64,000 bases of DNA from Oscarella lobularis (GCF_947507565.1 NC_089194.1:1426001-1490000); one strand, 5' to 3'. Counted from the first letter of the stretch, positions 1-15,096 are shown. The notes: a model not told the origin generated them from the letters alone. Made by a program: numbers and translations.

Positions 1-1212
1 CGTACTCCGCCAGCAGACGGTGTATATATTCCGGCAGACGGTGTATATATTCCGGCAGACGGTGTACGTACTCCGCCAGCAGGCGGTGTATATATTCCGG
101 CAGACGGTGTACGTACTCCGCCAGCAGGCGGTGTATATATTCCGGCAGGCGGTGTATATATTCCGGCAGACGGTGTACGTACTCCGCCAGCAGACGGTGT
201 ATATATTCCGGCAGACGGTGTACGTACTCCGCCAGCAGGCGGTGTATATATTCCGGCAGACGGTGTACGTACTCCGCCAGCAGACGGTGTATATATTCCG
301 GCAGGCGGTGTACGTACTCCGCCAGCAGGCGGTGTATATATTCCGGCAGACGGTGTACGTACTCCGCCAGCAGGCGGTGTATATATTCCGGCAGGCGGTG
401 TACGTACTCCGCCAGCAGGCGGTGTATATATTCCGGCAGGCGGTGTATATATTCCGGCAGACGGTGTATATATTCCGGCAGGCGGTGTACCTACTCCGCC
501 AGCAGGCGGTGTATATATTCCGGCAGGCGGTGTACGTACTCCGCCAGCAGGCGGTGTATATATTCCGGCAGGCGGTGTACGTACTCCGCCAGCAGGCGGT
601 GTATATATTCCGGCAGGCGGTGTACGTACTCCGCCAGCAGGCGGTGTATATATTCCGGCAGACGGTGTACGTACTCCGCCAGCAGACGGTGTATATATTC
701 TGGCAGGCGGTGTACGTACTCCGCCAGCAGGCGGTGTATATATTCTGGCAGGCGGTGTACGTACTCCGCCAGCAGGCGGTGTATATATTCCGGCAGGCGG
801 TGTACGTACTCCGCCAGCAGGCGGTGTATATATTCCGGCAGGCGGTGTCTATATTCCGGCAGACGGTGTATATATTCCGGCAGACGGTGTATATATTCCG
901 GCAGGCGGTGTACGTACTCCGCCAGCAGGCGGTGTATATATTCCGGCAGGCGGTGTATATATTCCGGCAGACGGTGTACGTACTCCGCCAGCAGACGGTG
1001 TATATATTCCGGCAGGCGGTGTACGTACTCCGCCAGCAGGCGGTGTATATATTCCGGCAGACGGTGTATATATTCCGGCAGGCGGTGTACGTACTCCGCC
1101 AGCAGGCGGTGTATATATTCCGGCAGGCGGTGTATATATTCCGGCAGGCGGTGTATATATTGCGGCAAGCGGTGTATATTCCGGCAGGCGGTGTATATAT
1201 GGCGGTGTACGT
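1..1212. repeat. 21/24-bp minisatellite array
   Basis: Tandem array open at the left edge of the window. Two related monomers alternate: a 21-mer of the type ggtgtatatattccggcagg and a 24-mer of the type ggtgtacgtactccgccagc plus aggc, often as a 45-bp pair, with g/a variation at one position. Both lengths are multiples of three and neither contains a stop in any frame, so all six frames stay open through most of the array. The open frames are therefore no proof of coding. In one plus frame the repeat reads GVYIPAGGVRTPPAG, and the reverse strand reads a very similar GIYTPPAGGVRTPPA. The array decays between about 1150 and 1212. Confidence 0.95.
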
Positions 1213-1361
1213 ACCTTCGATTGAAAGAGACACACGAACTTTCCAGAAAGGAGGCGATGAGAACTTGGCGAAGAGGGACGTGATTCAGCTTGCGATGCGT
1301 CGATCGCAAAGCGATGTAGTGCTTGTTCGTCGAACGTGGTCTCGATTCTTCGACATTTGCC

Positions 1362-4300
1362 TCAGTTGGTTTCCCAAAGGGAGATCCCGCTCCCCGTTTC
1401 CTGTTCATTCTCGACGGCTGCGGAGTCTTTGTCTTTCCTTTGCTGTTCATGGTCCTTTTCAGCCGACTCCTTCTTCATTTCAGTTCGACGTCTTTCCGTG
1501 CGTTGGACGCCTGCACGTACGGGAATTGACATATAGATATAAATGAAAGTTCATTAGGATAAATAGCTAGCTACAGTTGTGTACAGTGTACGAACGAATA
1601 ATTGACGAATATTACCTAATACGAGAATACGGGAACTCCACACTCACAGCGCATTCGCAAGCCAGGCTACTTCGCATTCAACTTCTCTTCCTAGCAAATA
1701 CCCGTTAAATTGTTTTGCAATGTGCAACATTACTAGTGACGGTTGGTTTTACCTTTTTCTCCTTTGTCTGTCTCCACCGTTGTTTCCTACTGTAGACTTT
1801 TTCACGGCTGTCAAGGAAGGAAAAAAGTCAGTCGTCGTTTCGTACGTTCGACGTTATCCGAAAGAGTGGAAAACAGCGAGAGATGAGGTTCAGGGGATAG
1901 TTGTCTCTCCCCCACAAAGGTTTCCATAATTCCACGTGGAAAAGGCTTAGGTTACGCGCAGTATTTACCCAAAGAGCAATTCCTTTACACAACCGAAGAG
2001 GTTAAAAAATTCAAGGGGTAGAGGGTTCTTTTTTATATCAATACTTACAGCTATTCGATCGAATGAGCTCCACTTTCTCTCCCCCATGCTTCTTACCTTT
2101 GACCATTCTTTTCGCTGGGCAACTCTTGTAATTCTCGTCAGACTTCTGAATGACTTCCAATCTGGCCAAACACTCCGCTGCTGAAGGCCTCTTCGAACGA
2201 TCGAGATCGACCATTGCTAGACAAAGACGCTTTATGATAGGATGGCGAACACTTGTTCCCTGCGCCATTCTCTTTTTTGGTGCTGGTTGCTCTCCCGTCA
2301 TCAATTCAATGAACGTCACGCCGAGACTATAGACGTCGGCCATTTTCGTGTTGTGCTGGCCCGGTTCGAGCCTTTCCGGAGCAATATAATCAGGACTCAT
2401 CAGCCCAGCTGAGAGACTGGAGGCTTCAGAAAAACGAGCCGCTCCCAAATCGCAGATTTTCGCTTCCATGAGAGATGTGACGACGATGTTCGTTGATCGA
2501 ATGTCTCCGTGAAGAATGCCAAGTCCGTGAAGATAGCAGATTCCAGACGAACAGCCAATTGCGACGTCGACTTGTTCTCTGAGAAGAAGAGGACCGTCGC
2601 CTGCGACAATGATATCAGAGAGAGATGCTTCGAGAAGCTCTGATATGATTCTCAGTGGAATTCGATCTTGAGTGATGACGCCGAGCAAAGAGACGACGTT
2701 GGGATGATGAACTTGACTGCAGATTGAGATTTCTTGTTCCAATCGACGAACATACACGTCGACGCGAAGAAACTCGTAGAACGTTTTGACGGCGACGTTG
2801 CAGCCGCGCCAACGACCCACACGAACGTCTTATATTGAAAATAAACTATTAGTCAAATCGGAGATCGTTCTACTTACCTCCGTACGATCCTCCGCCGAGT
2901 TTGACGTCACTTATTTTAATGTCGGTGGAGGAAATTTGATGCACGTTTTCGTATTGGCTCAAATTTCGTTGCGCTTCTTTGGCAAGGAGTCGTGCCTCGT
3001 CGCGTTCCTGCTCCAGTTGAGTACAACGTTCAGAAGTCATTCCTAATAAGAGATCATAGTCCACGAGTCGTACTAGCCTTCTATCTCTTACTGATATCCG
3101 TTTCTGCTTGAGCAGATCGCTCACGGAGGTACTGACTCGCCTTTTCAACTTCCCTCATTTTTTCTTCGTGTTCTGAAAGAGTTCTGTCTTTTTCTTTTTG
3201 CAAATCACGAACGAGCTAACGAAATGTAGCGTAAAGTCTCTTTAGTATTAACATTAATCCCAATAACTAACCTGTTGAGATGAGTGAAGATTTTCAGTGA
3301 GATTCCTCTCTTTTCTTCGAGCAGAAGCTCTCTCCTCTTCTAGGCGACGTTGCTGCTGTTGTATGAGACACAAAATAATTCACTGTCTAACACTTTAGCA
3401 CAGCTATTTACCTGTTGAGACGAGCGGAGATCTTCGGCGAGACTTTCCTTCTCCGCACAAGCAATGTTCTTCTCTTTTTCAGACTTATCAAGGCGACTTT
3501 GCAGCTTTTTAACGAGCTAAAGAAATACACAGAATAATTCACTGTCTAACTCTTTAGTACAGCTATATACCTCTGCGAGACTTTCTTCCTCCGCACACGC
3601 AACATTTCTCCCTTCTTCCCCCTCATCAAGACGACTTTGCAGCTCACCAACACGCTAATAAATTATAAACATTGATTCAGATTAAATATCTATATACTGA
3701 CCTGTGGAGTCCCGCTGAAAGTCTCCTCTTCCAAGATGAAAGATCGAAAAGAAGAACGAGAAGACTTAGAATCCTCTCTCAAAGTCGTCTTTTCCGCCTA
3801 GAAAACGATCACTCTTATTAGACTTTGAATAAGCAGCACCTTTGACAATGCGCATCCTAACTGTGTGAACACTAGAATGTCATTTTTTCGTTAGATCACA
3901 TTTCTGATCTATTTATCTGCTAACAATTCATTGATCGACAATCTCAACTGCTGCTTCGAGATAATCAATTGGTTTATGAGTCCGTTTTATGACGTGCACA
4001 ACGATATAAAATCTTTCTTCTATCTATATCCCACACTTTGACACTTCCCAAGACATTGAAAAAATTTAATCAACTCCTCTCAATTGCGTATGAGTGCAAC
4101 GTAATAATTTAATGTTTGATTCTATGAGGACGTATGAGTAGATTTACCTCACGTTGTTGAGTTGTTTCCTCCTTTTTATCCGCTCTAATTGCTTTATCTG
4201 TAGAAGATGCTGCCTACGGAAAACTCATATCAATACGTCACAAAATCTCATCTATGCTTTCCTCTCGTTCGCTGAAAATATTCACGAGTTTTTCTTTCAT

Positions 4301-5617
4301 TCGTTGCAAAATTTTTTTCTCCTTTTTATCCGCTCTAATTGCTTTATCTGTAGAAGAAGCTGCCTACGGAAAACTCATATCAATACGTCACAAAATCTCA
4401 TCTATGCTTTCCTCTCGTTCGCTGAAAATATTCACGAGTTTTTCTTTCAGTGAAACGCCATTTCGAGAATAAGCAATTTGAATGGCTCCTCTATTTTCCT
4501 ACATCACTTAAGGATTAGAAGCTAAACTGTCTTTCGTAGTATCTCACTTTGTCCTTTGCATAAATATTGCATCCCTTTACAATTAGAATATTCATCACTC
4601 TTTCATTTCCAAAGTAAATGGCTTCCAAAAACGGCGTTCTTCCATCCTATCAATGAACTTTGTTATAATTATAGATTGCTAATGAATCAATACCCCATTG
4701 ACAGCTTCAATGTCTGCCCCAACTGAAACCAAATATTCTGCAATTTCAACGTGATTCCTTTGACATGCCCAATGAAGGGAAGCGTTAAGCCACTAAAAAT
4801 GGTTGTATTGAAATATTGTCTGGTTCTTTGGATAGAAGCCACAGCCACAGCCATTTGATTTTGATTTCCCCGCCCACAATACTTCACTTTGTTTGACACA
4901 GTCTAACATCCGGGAAGTAATCACCATAGCAACAATGCTGTTCTACTCTATTCATCAAAACTGTCGCTCATATTTGTGGATGTGGCCATGACTTAAACGT
5001 TAAATTGAATACCGGATTAGATTTATCATTGACATCCAATCCCAATTCAATGAGTCGTTTAACAATTCCCAAATGACCCCGCTGACTCGCATATGCCAAT
5101 GCTTCACCATCCTACAAGCATCTCATTAGTAACAACCACAATGACAGTTTTACTTACGTAGCCCTTTGCATGAATACTGCATCCATTTTCAATTAAAACT
5201 TCCATCACTTCTCTATTTCCATTCTTAGCGGCTGAATGAAAGGGCGTCATTCTCCCCTATTAATCATTTGGTCATGATTAGTAATTGATAATAAATCAAT
5301 ACCCCCGAAGCACGAGCTTCCATGTCTGCTCCAGCTGAAATCAAATATCTTGCCATTTCAGCGTCACGTGCCAAATGAAGGCAAGTTTTTCCATGATACT
5401 AAAAACGCCGTGAGAGAATCGAAGTTTTGACTTTCTGATTCGTTGCACTACCTTTTTCGCTGTCTTCCACTTTTCCGGATAACGTTGAATATATGAAGAC
5501 ACGGTCTCTTTATCTCCTTGTTCGACAGCCGAAAGAAAGGCTAGTAGAAACACACGTAATCGTTAGAATAGTCGAGCAGCAAAAGGAATAACAACAACCG
5601 TCGTCGCTATTCGCCAT
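1362..5617 (-). CDS. Ankyrin repeat / coiled-coil / TKL-like protein kinase
   Basis: Spliced gene of about 15 short exons. The start ATG at 5617 opens a 19-nt exon (MANSDD) that joins in phase to an exon reading [18 protein letters not shown]. Ankyrin repeats follow at about 5400-4530 (for example [17 protein letters not shown]). Next are heptad-like coiled-coil exons of 28-35 codons at 4470-2880. The kinase domain (2878-2049) has glycine loop GGGSYGDVRVG (split by an intron), VAVK lysine, HGDIRSTN in place of HRDLxxxN, DLG in place of DFG, and an APE motif. The catalytic Asp and the metal-binding Asp are both present, so activity is possible. The frame ends in TGA at 2038, but a perfect gtaagt donor at 2048 joins in phase to an exon at 1510-1362 rich in E/K and ending in TGA; that last exon is inferred. 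The family resembles metazoan TKL ankyrin kinases. Substrate is unknown. Confidence 0.82.
1720..1887 (+). pseudogene. Truncated 5' fragment of a paralogue of the ankyrin kinase
   Basis: On the strand opposite the ankyrin kinase gene, ATG at 1720 opens a 22-nt exon (MCNITSD), followed by an intron 1742-1795 and an exon reading [20 protein letters not shown] and then [10 protein letters not shown]. This mirrors the first two exons of the minus gene at 5617-5440 ([35 protein letters not shown]), including the phase-1 intron and the donor position. No ankyrin repeats follow, and the downstream sequence runs into the 3' end of the minus-strand gene. It is best read as a broken inverted copy; a short expressed gene cannot be excluded. 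Confidence 0.72.
4172..4468 (-). repeat. 149-bp tandem duplication carrying a coiled-coil exon
   Basis: Two copies of a 149-bp segment lie head to tail, starting at 4172 and 4321, and differ at only a few bases (for example gaagatgctg versus gaagaagctg). On the minus strand each copy holds the end of one exon ([17 protein letters not shown]), a very short intron of about 28 nt and the start of the next exon ([14 protein letters not shown]). The duplication therefore adds one complete in-frame coiled-coil exon to the ankyrin kinase and looks recent. Confidence 0.88.
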
Positions 5618-5786
5618 TGCCAGCTGAGAGAACGAAGGAGGAGGATGCGCAGTAAAACCAAGTCCCGTACAATGTCGTTGTCATAGAATTTCGAAAGCGA
5701 ACCCAGTGACCATGTATAGAGAGATAGATTGAGCCAAATACTCAAAACCAATAAAATAATAATATCAATTTTGTACATGCACCTCA

Positions 5787-8700
5787 CTACGTCGAATCCG
5801 GATCCGTCAGTACGCTCACTAATTTCTCATAATCCGTAGTATCGCGAACCTTTTGAAAATCGTCCGTAGATCGTCGTTTCTTGATCGAAAACGGTCCCCG
5901 ACTCGTCAGCATCTTCTTCAGAGCCGAAGACGACGACGATTTCTTCACGTTCACCCTTTCCAAGCTACTCTTCTTCAATTTCTTCAACGTTCCTCTCTTC
6001 TCCTCGTAAATTCTCTTGGCAACGATCTGCTGTTCGACTTTCCACGCCTCTTTGAAATCGCTGCACATTTCCTTCCAAAGTCCAAAGAATTCCGACGGAG
6101 AAACGACGCCGCCGTTGCCACGGTAACAGTAGTAGTCGACGAGAGCGGCGAAACGACGCTTGCAATCGGAGAGAAAGTCAAATTGGTCTTGAATCGTTTT
6201 GCGTGCCCAGCCAAGGAATTCTTCCATTGTGGATTTGAAGGGCTGGAGGAGATCGGGTGGCGAAGTGAGAAAGACTTCAGTTGCCTTCTTTTCTACATCT
6301 AAAACGAAAGAAAATTAAAGTCACGTGTACAGAGACTATATTTATTTATTTACCTTCGAGTTGCTTGTTAATGTTATTGATATCACCTTCCATTTCCTCG
6401 AAATTCACGTTCGACGCAGCGACGACGTCAGCCGGATCCGGAAGTGGACATCTCGCCGCCGAAGTTCCGGCATCCTTAATTAATTAAAAATGAATTAATA
6501 ATATAAACATTGAAAAATCATCAGTACAATTACCTTATCATATTTTCTCACGTAAACAGATACAACGTATTGGAGAAGATTGGACGAGTTGTCTTTCGTT
6601 TTGACGTTCTTTAGCTTGGGTAGAATATCCAAAGCAAACGCTTCGGCCATTCCACGTGAATTCCCAGCATTCATATGGTTCCCTATGGCGAGGACTAAGC
6701 CCATAACAGAGCTCACGGTAGTCGAATGATGAAGAGCCTAAAACCCCCAATTAAAAAATATCAAAAAAATCAATAATCAATTATTTCACCTCTACAACGA
6801 GACGAAAATTGGCGAAAGCCTGCGTTATGTCGCTCAGCAACTCATTGAAATTTTCCTTGAAGAGAAAGCACGATAGTCGATTTTCAAACCCGGAAATGGT
6901 GGAGAGTTCGTAGAGAAATCGTTCGGGTTCGTCAAGGGTTCCCTCGCTGCGTTTCCCACCGCGAATGTGAGCGCCAATGCGCTCCAATTCATCGGGAGTT
7001 CCGCGCAGTTCATAGAGCTTGTGATAGTTGTATAATTCCAGAACGGATAGATCGAGATTATAGACGCCTGTGTGGAGAAGAAGAGAGCATAAATAAATAA
7101 ACTTTATTAATTAATTGGATTCTCACCTTGCTTGATATCGTCCATATTGGCGTTCAGATGACGCATGAATACGCCCACCGCTTGCAGTCTCTTCGAATCC
7201 AATAGATTTACGAGCTGCCACAGAAAAATAGTCAAAGATTAATACTATTGATTTTTTAAATCTCCTTACCTTCTTTGGCTTGGGTTTCGCAAAGGACTGA
7301 GCTAGGGTCATTTCCTTCGTGGCTTTCTTAGCGAAGAGCTGCTCGACTTCGTCGCAATCGATTTCCGGCTTGACTATCTGTTCCCATAGCGACCTAGGCG
7401 CTTCGTCGCTGCTACTACCACTGCCACAAGCAGACGCTCTAGAAACAAAGAATAAATAAATAAATATAGATATTATTGCATTGATGACGTGTGCCTTACT
7501 TTCTCTTCTTCTCTTTCCTCTGAACCCTCACTTTAGACCAGAAGAGTGGCTTCATAGCGACTTTCGGCTTTCGCCCCTTCTTGGCACCCAATAGAGGCGG
7601 CGGCGGCGGAACGGGGACTCCGCCTGGGGGAGGCGGCGGAGGCGGCGGCGGCGGCGGCGGCGGAGCGAATTCACTCGAGACGGGAGGCGGCGGAGGCGGA
7701 GGCGGCGGCGGAGCGGGCGGAGACGATGCTTCCTCTTCGAGTTGTCCTAATTGTTCTTGAAGTTTTTTGATGTCCGCTTGGAGAGTCTGGATATCTTTGT
7801 GGTGTTTGATTTCGAGTTGTTCGATTTCGACGTGGTGGGTCTCTTCGAGAGATTCCATGTCCTTCGAGTGGGTTTTCGCCGCTTGAAGCAACGCGAGTTG
7901 AAGATCTAGAGAAGAAGAAGAAGAATAGAAAATCAATAAATATATATCTTGTGGTTCCTACCTGGTTCCGTGTATTTGAGTCGAGCGTCTCTAATTGGCG
8001 AGGGAGGGGGCCACAATTCATCTCCAACTAATCGGCCGGGCTTTAGAGAAGGTACAGGCGGACTTAGACCTCCTTCCGTCATATCCCCAACACTCCAACA
8101 ATAGCTCCCATTCAACTAAAGACGCACACACGTAAGAATCAATAAATCGATATCGGATTATTATGACTGACGTCAAATTCTCCTTTCGACTCCTTGTCCA
8201 CGTTCTCCAACAATCGGACTCTCAATAACAAACAGCACAAGTCCCTTATATCCGCTTCCGACACTTCGCCGCGTTCTTGTATCCACTTCACCAAATCTTC
8301 GCCCTGAAATTGCCGCGTCTCCTTTCGCTGGACACTGGACCAACGCTCTCTCATATCGTCCCTATTCGACTTCAACGACTTGCTCGGAATCGGCGACGTT
8401 CCCCTAGAAACGACAATCTTCGACGACGTCAACATAATGTGCCGATGCTGAGCCGTCGCGCTGATTCCGCCGCTGTTACCCGTTGCCATGGAAACCAAAC
8501 GAAAATTATCCTCCGAGCTCTCGGAACTGGGTCGTTTCGCCGTCGCCATGGCGACGTCGACAACGCGTTTCGACGGTCGAGGCGATGGCGTCATCTCCGG
8601 GGTCGTCGTAGTCGGAACATCCGTGGTTGTTGTCGTCGCCAGGGAGACGGGTCGTTTGACAATCCGCTTAACGATTCGCTTCACCTTGCGCGTTCTCGTT

Positions 8701-11700
8701 GCCGGAGGCGGGGCCCCGTTTAGGGACAACGTCGGCGTGGGCGGCGGGACCAAGGAATTTGTCGTCGTGGTGACGTTGGAAGAGGCATTCTCTTCCGTTT
8801 CCGTACTCGTACTCGGCTCGGCGGCGGAAGACGACTCGGATACGGGACATCCGATTTCGGAAACTTTTTTCTTTCTCAAAACTTTGATTTTTCGTTTCAC
8901 CACACGTTTTCTTGTCGTGGTCGGAACGGGAACGGCGGGCGACGTCGCTTCGACGGTCGCATCGGTCTCCTTTATTTTGATTGTGAAATCGTCGCTGGGA
9001 TCCTTATCCAAAGTCGTCCAAGCGGATAACGCTTTCTTCCGCTCCACTTCCGGGCTGCATCGTGTCGCGCGCGCTTTCGACGCGGGCAGTGGAAGCGTTT
9101 TCGATTCGTAGCCCATGGGACCGAGTGCCGCGGCGGGAATGAGCGCTTCGGGTTGGGGTCGCGTGACGGCCGTCGCCGCGCTGACCACGGAATGCATAGT
9201 TGGCGAATTGTCGTTTGTGAGTCTGAGAGGGAGAGAATGGATTGTGGGCGTCGCTCGCGTTAATTTGTCAGGGAAAACAAAAACGACGCGAATGGCTGCG
9301 ACGGGGGACAGAGGCGAAATAATTTGCGTTTTTTTTTTTTTCGTGGAGGCGAGACGGGGAGAAGGCGCGCGTGAGAGGAGCCCGCGCGCGCGCCCGCGTG
9401 AGAGGAGCCCTCGTGCGCGCGCGCTGGGGAATTGGATTTGGTTTTTCGGAGTCGTCTCTCCCTAACGCTAATGAATGCAGGCACCAGGCTCGTCTGAAGG
9501 GGAAATCGTACAAAGTCAATCGGACTAAACCACAGACGCTGCTGCTGGCACGAACGTTCGAGTAACGGGGGAAAATTTTTCGCGACGGGGGGGATGCGTT
9601 TCGCTCGCGGCGGGCGCACGCTTTCGAGTGGGAGGGAGGGGGGGAGTGCGAAAATGTGAAACGATTGCGAAAGGAATGCGGTTTTAACCGTTTTTCGGTT
9701 GAGGTGGCGTGGAAAGCGGTAAAATGACCGAAAGGGCAGCGACTGTACGCGTTTCCAGTCATAAGGGAGCCGGCGAAAAATCAACTAAACATGAGCTCGC
9801 GGGGCGAGAGCGTGAAACGGAAGCCACATAGTCTCCCCCGCCCGTAAATAAGCCAATCCAAATCCCCTCGAGTCCAAGGGAGACGCGAACCCAACCAAAA
9901 CAGCCAAGAAGCGCGATAACAAAACCCGTCCAAGACCCAAACCAAAAAACCCTCGGCATTCGAACGATTTTTCTCACCTTCCCATATCGGACGGCGTCGA
10001 GGGCGTCGCCGTTGCGTTACAACGCACTTTTCGCAGTCGAATATCCTTCCGATTATAAAAAAGACGAAGGAGAAACGATAAGCGTATAAAACGAGGAAAA
10101 ACGCTGCAGTGAAACGCGAGTCGAAGCACGCCGACGCTATAAACAGGACCACCCCAATTGGCGCGGCCCAGATGGTACGAGTCAACGGACCCGACGAATC
10201 AGCGGACAAATTGGGGGGGAGAAAGACGCGCTCGCGCCGCCTATGCCTATCGTCGCGCGCGCGCGCGCGCGCCGCGCGATTTCCTTACCCGATTCAGCTG
10301 CTGTCGTTGGCATAGCAGTAGATCGCGTTCGATTCGCGCCTGCTCCGCTTCGCGAGCGAAATAGCCGGCCGAATAATCGACGAGGACCTCCATGGAACGC
10401 ACGCGATCAAGTAGGGCGACCAATTGGCGTTCCTGTCCCGGACAGCGGAATAGAAATGAGTGAGCGGTGTCGGATCTGTTGCGGTCGGGGACGTGCGATC
10501 GACTAATACATGCAAAGGGGGACGAACGATCGTCAGTTATGCATGTGTCGGAGAGCTAATCGGATTAGTCGCGAGTGGCGGAGCCCCTCCTGCGCGCGGG
10601 CAACCGCGCACCGGTCGCGCACCGTCATCCGATCGGGTTCATCCGCTTGGGGATGTCCACAGACGTCGTTTTTTTGTAAATACGTGGAAAAACTGACTGG
10701 ATTTGGCGTGTCCGGGTCGGTTTTTTGACTGATCGACCGCATTCAGGCAAACGTGGATGCGTAGGAGCAACCACACCGGTGCAGAGTCTGAGTCATAGTG
10801 ACTGGTTACAATTTGCGGTCTTCATCGCTTTCAGTCAGAGAAAAAGTGACCGAATTGATGCGGATATCGTTTTCAGCTGACTGAAATATAGACCGGGTTT
10901 CTGACTGATTGACCGCTATTCAGTCAGGTCAAAATACATCAGCATGGGGAATGACCTTTCCCGCCAAATTACTGCTACTCGCACAGTTGGGGTTAACCGC
11001 TATTTCCAGTCAGCTGAAACCCCCCTACCGCTACGGAACCAGGTTATTGGGGCGCGATACTATTTAGGGAATAGACGAGGCACGTGCCCAGCACACGCAG
11101 GTGCATCCAAGGCCATAGCAAACACGGGGGCTCGCGGGCATCTCAGCTGAGGGGCCCCCACGCACAACCGGGTCCGGTGCACAAACGAACCACAAAACAC
11201 ATGTAGCGGCTGGCGGATCGAGAGACCCGTCAGGTGTTCTCGAGCCACCACGTGACCCTGCCATATTGGGCTTCACCAAACGAAAATTCGATACATTTCG
11301 CGCGAGGCGCGAACCGCATTTTTTACATAGATAAATGGTTCGAGTAGCGTTCCAAGTAGTTTACATGCGTCTCAGATCGACTCAACGTCAACAAGAGCGC
11401 AGGTGCACGCAACCGCGCCCCCGCACAACCACACACGCGGCAGAAAGAGTTCCCTATACCGATTAACCATGCAAATGCGCTAAGGACCCTCTAAAAGCCT
11501 TCGGTCCCAATATGGACGGCATTTCCTACGATCTAATCAATGCCCAATTCCGCGCTCATTGGCTTCATTACCACAACAACTCGAACGAAAATCAAAGGGC
11601 AAAGCGACTCGCCTCCGGGGAGGAAGCGACGCGGCCGTAAAAAGAAGGACGTGAAGTAGGGGGGAGGAGGGGGGGTTGACCCTCGTACTAACTTCCTCCC

Positions 11701-12205
11701 TAGCGACGCTCTATACGACGACTAAACCCCATTATGGGGAGCCCCCCTGACTCAAGGTTTCTATTTTCACCGCAGAATACAAACAGCCTCTAACCCTGTG
11801 CGTTCTTTTCGCGGAACGCGACTAAGTGCCTATCGCAAACTTCCTTCGCGCGCGACGTACGGGGGTTTCTCCTCCTTTTTCCCGCGCTCTTACCGTTTCG
11901 CGCGTTCGCGTTTCGATGCGTTGAGCGTAGGAGGGAAGTGCTATTAGTCGGCGGCGGCGGCGGTTCTCCGTTTCGGACAGGATGTCGCGTGGCTCCGCCT
12001 CGTCGTCGGCCGACCAATCATCGTCTTCCGGGAACGACGTCCCGGAGGCACTGGAGTCGGTCCCGGACTTCGAAACACGCCCCCGTTCGAAATCGTTTTT
12101 CGACGTGTCGTCGTCGCTTAGAATGGCGACGGGACTACGCCAGTAGGCGAAGTCGGTATACTGAGAGTTCGATTCGGGCTCTGGCGTCGCGTTTTGGCGA
12201 TTCAT
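5787..12205 (-). CDS. FMN: Formin, FMN1/2 (cappuccino) type
   Basis: Actin nucleator of about 12 exons. Exon 1 (12205-11894, MNRQNATPEPESNSQY) ends at a gtaaga donor. It joins in phase across a 1.46-kb intron to 10432-10289 (ERQLVALLDRV), then 10045-9978 (DIRLRKVRCNATATP), then 9222-8172. The ATG at 9197 is therefore internal. The N-terminal half is acidic, then coiled coil, then basic (VVKRKIKVLRKKK). A further coiled coil and an FH1 region with long proline runs (7720-7590) precede the FH2 domain (7550-6350). The FH2 block GNHMNAGNSRGMAEAFALDI and the following YVRKYDKDAGT match the FMN class rather than DIAPH or DAAM. No GBD/DID domain is visible, as expected for FMN. A basic tail ends at the TAG or TGA near 5787. 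It is divergent from the PAK gene, with about 500 bp between start codons. Confidence 0.88.
9223..9977 (-). other. GC-rich formin intron without coding content
   Basis: Intron between the 9978 donor and the acceptor beside 9222. It contains GC-rich simple sequence around 9365-9425, including a duplicated gcgtgagaggagccc motif embedded in alternating gc runs. Several overlapping ORFs exist on both strands, but none has recognisable domains and they are compositional artefacts. Confidence 0.7.
10254..10272. repeat. Alternating (CG)n tract
   Basis: About ten uninterrupted CG dinucleotides in a formin intron just downstream (minus sense) of a splice donor. Alternating purine-pyrimidine tracts of this kind can adopt Z-DNA; whether this one does is not known. 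Confidence 0.85.
10433..11893 (-). other. Formin intron 1 with degenerate repeated motifs
   Basis: 1461-bp intron, long for this genome. Between 10720 and 11020 the motif CAGTCAG/CTGACTG occurs about seven times. One direct repeat is longer: gactgatcgaccgcattcag near 10727 and gactgattgaccgctattc near 10904, about 177 bp apart. This looks like remains of a small interspersed or tandem element. The stretch 11020-11890 shows no coding signal; a 71-codon minus ORF at 11064-11279 has no recognisable features. Confidence 0.6.

Positions 12206-15096
<2,891 letters not shown>

Noticed and set aside
20-1546. 508-codon plus-strand ORF over the left minisatellite
   Set aside because: It is open only because the 21/24-bp repeat lacks stops in every frame. 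The non-repeat end has no recognisable features, and the minus strand there carries a more coding-like exon.
5563-5787. Hydrophobic 74-codon minus ORF between kinase and formin
   Set aside because: It overlaps the first exon of the ankyrin kinase in another frame, and its residues come from AT-rich intergenic sequence.
9260-10515. Cluster of overlapping ORFs in GC-rich sequence
   Set aside because: They cross the small formin exons in other frames; splice-consistent formin exons explain the coding signal.
11064-11279. 71-codon minus ORF (MVKPNMAGSRGGSRTPDG...)
   Set aside because: No domain, no neighbours in phase, and it lies inside formin intron 1.
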